The notes under the pieces were generated by a model. The model was not told the DNA's origin, ran no database searches, and saw nothing but the letters and a program-made list of their open reading frames with translations. Made by a program: the position numbers and the translations under genes. From assembly GCA_003165495.1 (NCBI GenBank), contig PMMB01000223.1, forward strand, positions 3,072 to 13,679: a DNA stretch of 10,608 nucleotides, in the 5' to 3' direction. The DNA is from Gammaproteobacteria bacterium (GTDB lineage: Bacteria; Pseudomonadota; Gammaproteobacteria; Steroidobacterales; Steroidobacteraceae). Positions 7,069 through 10,608 of this stretch are shown here, piece by piece (within the stretch, counting starts at the first letter, position 1; each line of letters opens with the position of its first letter).

Positions 7069-7539
7069 ATGCGGCAGTTGACCGATTGGCTGATTGAATG
7101 GCCGGAGCGGGTTGCTGGACACCTCGTGTGGCTTGCGCCGCTGTTTGCGCGAATTACCGTGGGCTGGGTGTTTCTTTGGAGCGGTTGGGGCAAGCTCAAC
7201 AATCTGCCGCAGGTGACCGAGAATTTCATCGGCTGGGGAATTCCCTTCCCGCACTTCTTCACGCCCCTCACCTCCGGCATAGAATTCTTCGGGGGTCTGT
7301 TCCTGCTGCTGGGATTGCTCACCCGTATTTCCGCCGGAGCCTTGGGTGTCACCATGATCGTCGCCATCGGCTCCGCGAAATGGGCCGACGTCGATTCGCT
7401 GGAGACCCTGCTGGGGTTCGACGAGTTCGAGTATCTCGCCCTGTTCCTATGGCTAGCCATCGCGGGTCCCGGAGCCTTTTCCCTCGACCGCCTTCTACAG
7501 CGATTGACGCAACGGGCGGCCCAGCCGGCACGATCGTGA
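7069..7539 (+). CDS. DoxX family membrane protein
   Basis: A 156-residue protein with four predicted hydrophobic helices. The DoxX pattern is visible: RITVGWVFLWSGWGKL near 29-43, then WGIPFP, then IEFFGGLFLLLGLLTR at 71-86 and a conserved hydrophobic helix at 89-101. DoxX proteins are inner-membrane proteins; some are linked to oxidoreductase complexes or oxidative-stress handling, but most are uncharacterised. The ATG at 7069 is chosen because a strong purine-rich ribosome site (AAAAGGGGGGG) ends about eight bases upstream. An upstream in-frame start at 7018 would overlap uppP and is unlikely. The 16-bp gap suggests an operon with uppP; a shared function is not implied. Confidence 0.9.
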   Translation: MRQLTDWLIEWPERVAGHLVWLAPLFARITVGWVFLWSGWGKLNNLPQVTENFIGWGIPFPHFFTPLTSGIEFFGGLFLLLGLLTRISAGALGVTMIVAIGSAKWADVDSLETLLGFDEFEYLALFLWLAIAGPGAFSLDRLLQRLTQRAAQPARS

Positions 7540-7540
7540 T

Positions 7541-7585
7541 GGTCGCTGCATTCTCGTATCACGGTTAGCAGGAGCCGTGGCGACC
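7541..7585 (+). other. Possible structured RNA segment between the doxX-family and DUF2721 genes
   Basis: GGTCGC (7541-7546) can pair with GCGACC (7580-7585). Directly inside, CACGG (7560-7564) can pair with CCGTG (7575-7579), leaving a 10-base loop and a 13-base bulge on the 5' side. The right arms are continuous, giving an eleven-base stacked strand. No T-tract follows, so it is not a terminator. It sits just before an AAGGAGGT sequence. It could be a leader structure for the DUF2721 gene or a chance fold. Confidence 0.3.
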
Positions 7586-7590
7586 GCCAT

Positions 7591-7613
7591 AAGGAGGTGG
7601 GTATACTTACGCC
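7591..7613 (+). promoter_or_regulatory. Strong Shine-Dalgarno-like AAGGAGGT set unusually far from the DUF2721 start
   Basis: AAGGAGGT at 7591-7598 is a near-perfect ribosome site, but 15 bases separate it from the ATG at 7614, beyond the usual 5-10. There is no alternative in-frame ATG, GTG or TTG between them. TATACT (7602-7607), which resembles a -10 hexamer, lies in the gap and would place a transcript start at or next to the ATG. No fitting -35 was found. Either the spacing is tolerated or a leaderless transcript is made. Confidence 0.35.
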
Positions 7614-8087
7614 ATGAACGGCATCACATATTCGGTCCAATCCGTCGACATCGCCCATCTGATTCAAATTGCGCTGACCCCCATTTTCCTAATCTCGGCG
7701 ATCGGGGTGACGCTCAACGTATTGACGAGCCGTCTGGCGCGCATCGTGGATCGTGCGCGCGCGATGGAGGATGTCTTGCGCCAACCCGATCACCAGCACG
7801 ATGGGCGGGATCTGCATGGCGCGCTCAGCGTAATGGCGCGGCGCGCCCGCCATATCAACGCTGCGATTATGCTCATCACCCTGTCGGCGCTGTTCATAGC
7901 GCTCGTGGTGGTAATGCTGTTCGTCAACGCCTTCCTGCGCTGGGACTTATCGGTGTTCATCGCCTGCATGTTCATCTTGTCGATGCTGTCGCTGGCGGCG
8001 GCATTGCTGGCGTTCCTCATCGAAGTACGCATCGCGACCAACACGCTGCGAATCGGTATCGAGGCGGCCTCTCGTCAGGAGGAATGA
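7614..8087 (+). CDS. DUF2721 family membrane protein
   Basis: A 157-residue protein with a first membrane helix at about 14-36, a cytoplasmic basic stretch with the family-typical LNVLTSRLARIVDRAR at 34-49, and two more helices at about 82-105 and 112-137. DUF2721 proteins are widespread small membrane proteins of unknown function. The start is fixed by the absence of nearby alternatives, although the ribosome site is oddly distant. Its last 13 bases overlap the convergent prolyl-isomerase gene. Confidence 0.88.
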   Translation: MNGITYSVQSVDIAHLIQIALTPIFLISAIGVTLNVLTSRLARIVDRARAMEDVLRQPDHQHDGRDLHGALSVMARRARHINAAIMLITLSALFIALVVVMLFVNAFLRWDLSVFIACMFILSMLSLAAALLAFLIEVRIATNTLRIGIEAASRQEE

Positions 8088-8986
8088 GCGGCGGCCGGGC
8101 GTTGTTCGCGCACCGCGATCGGCACATTGCACAGATCGATGTGTCCGGCCGGAACTTTGAAAAAATCCTCGGGCCGGTTGCGTCGCGATTCGATCAGCGC
8201 CGTGAATGTCGCCGAATCGGTGCGTATCACTTCGAGGTTGGATCGCTCCGATTCCGGTACGTCAGCGGCGAGCCGGATGGATTTGATCGGTGTCGGCACT
8301 TCAGTCTTGGTATAAAACCCCATTTCCGCACTGCCGCGCGGAAGCGCGGAGAGCAGCTCCACGCCTTTCACGACGCGTCCCACGAGCGCCACATTGCGGT
8401 CCAGGTGCCGCGGGGCATGACCGATGACCACATACAGTTCCGCGCCGCTGCCGCTTTGAACGTCCAGGTCGCGGCCCACACCCACCATGCCGTAGCAGTG
8501 CGCCAGCCAGGTGCGGTGCAGCGATGGGGAGCGCGCGGCCGGGAAGCCGTCCGAAAAGCCGACTTCCGGCGCGTACACATCGCCGTCCGGCAAGCGCGTA
8601 AACGGCACGTCCGCACGGGTAGGAGAATCGAATTCCGGCGCTACCTTGCCGACGCCGGCCGGTATCGGGTGACGATTGTCGGGATCCCCCCATTGCGCAA
8701 CGTAATTGTCTTGTTCCCGAATGATGGACAGGGCATCGAAATACCGCGCCCGGACCAAGGTTTTAATGTTCGCCACATGCAGCGGCGCAAAGCGGGGCGC
8801 CAATTCGATGACCACGCGGCCGCCGGGCAATTCGACGTACAGGGTGTTGTCCGGATCGAGCCCTCGCCAATCGGCCGGCGTCGCGGCGGCCAAAACTTCC
8901 GGCATACTGGGATGCGTGACGGCCAGCGCCGATGCTGACAAAAAGGCCAGCGCAGATAGGACTAAAAACTTAACATTGCGCGACAT
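8075..8986 (-). CDS. Exported cyclophilin-type peptidyl-prolyl cis-trans isomerase, divergent active site
   Basis: A 303-residue protein with a signal peptide (SRNVKFLVLSALAFLSASALA, cleavage near residue 22), so it acts in the periplasm on proline peptide bonds of folding envelope proteins, if active. The cyclophilin fold is visible from about 48 to 225: TLYVELPGGRVVIELAP, then YFDALSIIREQDNYVAQWGDPD, then GMVGVGRDLD and LVGRVVKGVELL. Aligning by eye to human cyclophilin A, the catalytic Arg (R90), an aromatic at the Phe60 position (Y95) and Gln63 (Q98) are kept. The usual GSQFFI segment is replaced by AELYVVI, so the Gln111 and Phe113 positions are lost. About 75 extra residues follow the domain. 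No clear ribosome site precedes the ATG. It is divergent from the TPR gene (44-bp gap). Confidence 0.85.
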   Translation of the reverse strand: MSRNVKFLVLSALAFLSASALAVTHPSMPEVLAAATPADWRGLDPDNTLYVELPGGRVVIELAPRFAPLHVANIKTLVRARYFDALSIIREQDNYVAQWGDPDNRHPIPAGVGKVAPEFDSPTRADVPFTRLPDGDVYAPEVGFSDGFPAARSPSLHRTWLAHCYGMVGVGRDLDVQSGSGAELYVVIGHAPRHLDRNVALVGRVVKGVELLSALPRGSAEMGFYTKTEVPTPIKSIRLAADVPESERSNLEVIRTDSATFTALIESRRNRPEDFFKVPAGHIDLCNVPIAVREQRPAAAHSS

Positions 8987-9005
8987 GCATCGAGTATCGC
9001 ATAAA
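8976..9005 (+). promoter_or_regulatory. Candidate promoter for the TPR protein gene
   Basis: TTGCGC (8976-8981) and CATAAA (9000-9005) are 18 bases apart, and a start near 9012 would give a short leader containing GGAGG. The -35 would lie inside the first codons of the divergent isomerase gene, as expected from the 44-bp gap. Each hexamer is only a partial match to consensus. Confidence 0.25.
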
Positions 9006-9030
9006 TCGGGTTAGCCTCGCGGAGGGCAGA

Positions 9031-9765
9031 ATGCGTTGGATTTCCATCGGTTGTCTTGTGTTGCTTGCGTGGCTTGGCGGGGGCGTGCAGATGGCCCAGG
9101 CAGGTGGTCAGGGGTATCCGGGCGGCGGGGGTCAGATGCCCGGCGGCCGGGGGAGCATGGGCCAGCAGCCCGGCATGAGCCAGTCCGGCGAAACGACGCC
9201 CAACACGCCGGCGGCCGAGAAACCGGACGCCGCCGCAAAAAAGGCCTTTAACGCGGGAGTCAAATCGCTGAATCGAGCCCGTGAATTCGAAGAAGTTGCG
9301 GCCAAGGCGACGAATCCGGACAAGAAAGCGGCTGCGTTGGAGAAGGTCAACGACGCCTATGGCAGGGCGCTCGATCAATTCACCGAGGCGCTGAGCAACA
9401 AAGGCGACATGGTGGATGCCTGGAATGGTGCCGGCTACGTGCATTTGCGTCTGGGCGCGTTTAACGAATCGATCGACGACTACAACCATACGCTGAAGCT
9501 CAAGCCGGACCTTCTCGAAGCGGTCGAGCATCGAGCCGAGGCCTATGTGGGGTTCGATCGACTGGACGAAGCGAAGGCCGCGTACATGGACCTGTTCAAC
9601 CATGCGCGCCCGCTCGCGGATCAATTGATGGTGTCGATGCAAAAGTGGCTCGCGAGTCACCGCGCGGCGCCGAATGGGATGCGCGCCGCGGACATCGACT
9701 TGTTCGACAAATGGTTGCAGGAGCGAGACGGCATCGCCAAGACAACAGCGTCTAATCCCCAGTAG
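9031..9765 (+). CDS. Exported TPR-repeat protein
   Basis: A 244-residue protein. Residues 1-24 are a signal peptide ending AQA, followed by a flexible Gly/Gln/Met-rich segment (about 25-52) and a Pro/Ala linker. From about 68 to 190 the sequence is helical with tetratricopeptide repeats: AYGRALDQFTEALSNKGDMV, then AWNGAGYVHLRLGAFNESID followed by DYNHTLKLKPDLLEA, then the AEAYVGFDRLDEAKAAY repeat. Such repeats form protein-binding superhelices, so a periplasmic scaffold role is likely; the partner is unknown. GGAGGG lies five bases before the ATG. The last 14 bases overlap the convergent yceH gene. No specific family was recognised. Confidence 0.85.
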   Translation: MRWISIGCLVLLAWLGGGVQMAQAGGQGYPGGGGQMPGGRGSMGQQPGMSQSGETTPNTPAAEKPDAAAKKAFNAGVKSLNRAREFEEVAAKATNPDKKAAALEKVNDAYGRALDQFTEALSNKGDMVDAWNGAGYVHLRLGAFNESIDDYNHTLKLKPDLLEAVEHRAEAYVGFDRLDEAKAAYMDLFNHARPLADQLMVSMQKWLASHRAAPNGMRAADIDLFDKWLQERDGIAKTTASNPQ

Positions 9766-10444
9766 CACTGCGGCGCGCGGTCTGTGCACCGCCTTTGAGT
9801 GCCTCTGCGAGCGCATCGATTTCCACTCGCAGCTGCCGCACCCACTCTTCGAGCTGGCTCACACGTTGGCCTAAAGTTGCGGTAGCCCCCGCCGATTCCT
9901 CAGGGACGGCGGATTCCTCCACCGACTCGATGATTCCCGAAAACAAATGGGCGTAACGAGATTCGCGTGCGCCGGCGGCTCTCGGCAATCGAGCGATGAA
10001 GGGACCGTCCTCGCGCGCCATCAGATTCTTGAGCGTCGTTTCGACGTGGGTTGCATCGGTGAACTCGCACAATCGATTGGTGCGCGCGCGCAATTCGCCC
10101 GGCGTCTGCGGCCCGCGCAGCAAAAGCACGCATATGATGCCGAGTTCTTGTTTCGAAAATTTCAGGGAACCGAATTCCGTATTGCAAAAACGGTGCTTGT
10201 ACTTGGTGACGCGGCCGCCGTAACCGGCGGATTTATCGCTCACCATGTATTTTTTCATCAGCGAGTCCACTGCTTGCTGCACGACGGCCTCGCTCAAATC
10301 CAGCACCGGCTCGCGGTTGGTTTTCTGATTGCAGGCATTGGTGAGCGCATTCAGCGATAAGGGATACTGATCGGGAGTGGTGATTTCCTTCTCGAGCAGA
10401 CAGCCGATCACGCGCGCTTCATTCGGGGAAAATTCAATATTCAT
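9752..10444 (-). CDS. yceH: YceH family protein (DUF480, UPF0502)
   Basis: A 230-residue cytoplasmic protein of the conserved YceH family, which folds as two winged-helix domains; function is not established. Family sequence is evident: SPNEARVIGCLLEKEITTPD (residues 6-25), YPLSLNALTNACNQKTNREP (27-46), GGRVTKYKHRF (77-87), then a second domain with LLLRGPQTPGELRARTNRL (107-125). The C-terminal LGQRVSQLEEWVRQLRVEID (191-210) is a typical predicted coiled coil. The winged helices suggest nucleic-acid binding, but this is inference. GGAAG sits about six bases before the ATG. The gene is divergent from adhC across 89 bp. Confidence 0.95.
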   Translation of the reverse strand: MNIEFSPNEARVIGCLLEKEITTPDQYPLSLNALTNACNQKTNREPVLDLSEAVVQQAVDSLMKKYMVSDKSAGYGGRVTKYKHRFCNTEFGSLKFSKQELGIICVLLLRGPQTPGELRARTNRLCEFTDATHVETTLKNLMAREDGPFIARLPRAAGARESRYAHLFSGIIESVEESAVPEESAGATATLGQRVSQLEEWVRQLRVEIDALAEALKGGAQTARRSATGD

Positions 10445-10473
10445 TTGCAGCTTCCAAGTCGGCGCCGGTTGTT

Positions 10474-10490
10474 TTAGGGTAGCGCCCTAA
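10474..10490. promoter_or_regulatory. Inverted repeat TTAGGG-N5-CCCTAA upstream of adhC
   Basis: Perfect six-base arms (10474-10479 and 10485-10490) flank TAGCG in the 89-bp gap between yceH and adhC. The dyad could be an operator. A weak promoter reading puts TTGTTT (10469-10474) as -35 and TAGTTA (10492-10497) as -10, 17 bases apart, which would place the dyad exactly in the spacer; the -10 is poor. The regulator is not identified. Confidence 0.35.
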
Positions 10491-10533
10491 TTAGTTAACG
10501 TTTCAATTGCCCAATCCTCGAGGATATCCTTTA

Positions 10534-10608
10534 ATGAAGACCAAAGCCGCCGTTGCCGTCGCCGCCCGTAAACCCCTGGAAATCATCACCGTGGATTTGG
10601 ACGGACCC
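10534..10608 (+). CDS. adhC: S-(hydroxymethyl)glutathione dehydrogenase / class III alcohol dehydrogenase, 5' end only
   Basis: Only the first 25 codons are present (MKTKAAVAVAARKPLEIITV, then DLDGP) before the right edge. This N-terminus is typical of bacterial class III alcohol dehydrogenases (AdhC/FrmA), zinc enzymes that oxidise S-hydroxymethylglutathione, the glutathione adduct of formaldehyde, with NAD, and reduce S-nitrosoglutathione. The zinc-binding and cofactor residues lie beyond the window. GAGGA ends about nine bases before the ATG. In many proteobacteria an S-formylglutathione hydrolase gene follows; that cannot be checked here. Another zinc alcohol dehydrogenase is the main alternative. 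Confidence 0.82.
   Translation, partial: MKTKAAVAVAARKPLEIITVDLDGP

Noticed and set aside
6798..7667. Long minus-strand open frame opposite uppP and the doxX-family gene
   Set aside because: It is antisense to two well-supported genes and has a composition unlike a real protein.
7577..8938. Long plus-strand open frame (about 453 codons) across DUF2721 and opposite the isomerase
   Set aside because: The translation is Arg/His-rich with no recognisable domain. Both other readings (DUF2721 and the cyclophilin) are clear families with sensible starts.
8986..9000. GATACT on the minus strand as a -10 for a leaderless isomerase transcript
   Set aside because: No acceptable -35 at 16-18 bases; the missing ribosome site alone is not enough.
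9777..9796. Hairpin GCGGT-N6-ACCGC followed by CTTT, a possible terminator for the TPR gene
   Set aside because: Only five base pairs and a three-base T run, lying inside the yceH coding sequence; too weak to call.
8962..9816. Minus-strand open frame of about 284 codons opposite the TPR gene
   Set aside because: The plus strand has a signal peptide, TPR repeats and a good ribosome site. The antisense product has no family features.
1..10608. CRISPR array, tRNA, rRNA, transposase, integrase or toxin-antitoxin pair
   Set aside because: No regularly spaced repeats, no recognisable RNA gene, and no open frame with mobile-element or toxin signatures was found.

Overview
The window reads as chromosomal DNA from a moderately GC-rich Gram-negative proteobacterium. 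Evidence includes exported proteins with classical signal peptides, a YceH (DUF480) protein, an Fsr-type efflux pump and a class III alcohol dehydrogenase start. A gamma- or betaproteobacterium is most likely; the sequence does not allow a closer placement. Genes are densely packed, and I see no tRNA, rRNA, insertion sequence, integrase or CRISPR array. This is mostly a housekeeping and membrane-biology region rather than a mobile island.

Left block (1-1860, minus strand): an Fsr-like major facilitator efflux pump is followed by a DedA-family membrane protein cut by the window edge. Stop and start overlap in TTGA, so the two are probably translationally coupled. Middle block (1912-5821, plus strand), divergent from fsr across about 50 bp: a duplicated (two-in-one) ABC permease of the nitrate/sulfonate/bicarbonate class, its ATPase with an AAA-associated C-terminal domain, an unrecognised 129-residue protein and a DUF2127 membrane protein, with gaps of only 12, 1 and 6 bp. 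No substrate-binding protein is encoded in the window, so the substrate is unknown.

Next comes a 111-bp gap with three copies of TGAAATGA, then a tiny exported Thr/Lys-rich protein closed by a clear rho-independent terminator. After it lie uppP (undecaprenyl-diphosphate phosphatase, lipid-carrier recycling) and a DoxX-family protein 16 bp downstream. A potentially structured spacer then precedes a DUF2721 membrane protein.

Right block (8075-10608): a periplasmic cyclophilin-type prolyl isomerase (minus) overlaps the DUF2721 gene tail-to-tail. It is divergent from an exported TPR protein (plus), which overlaps yceH (minus) tail-to-tail. The window closes with the first 25 codons of adhC/frmA (glutathione-dependent formaldehyde dehydrogenase), preceded by a TTAGGG-N5-CCCTAA dyad. 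The best leads for something undescribed are the ABC unit without a binding protein and its unknown small partner, the triple TGAAATGA array, the leader of the DUF2721 gene and the dyad upstream of adhC.
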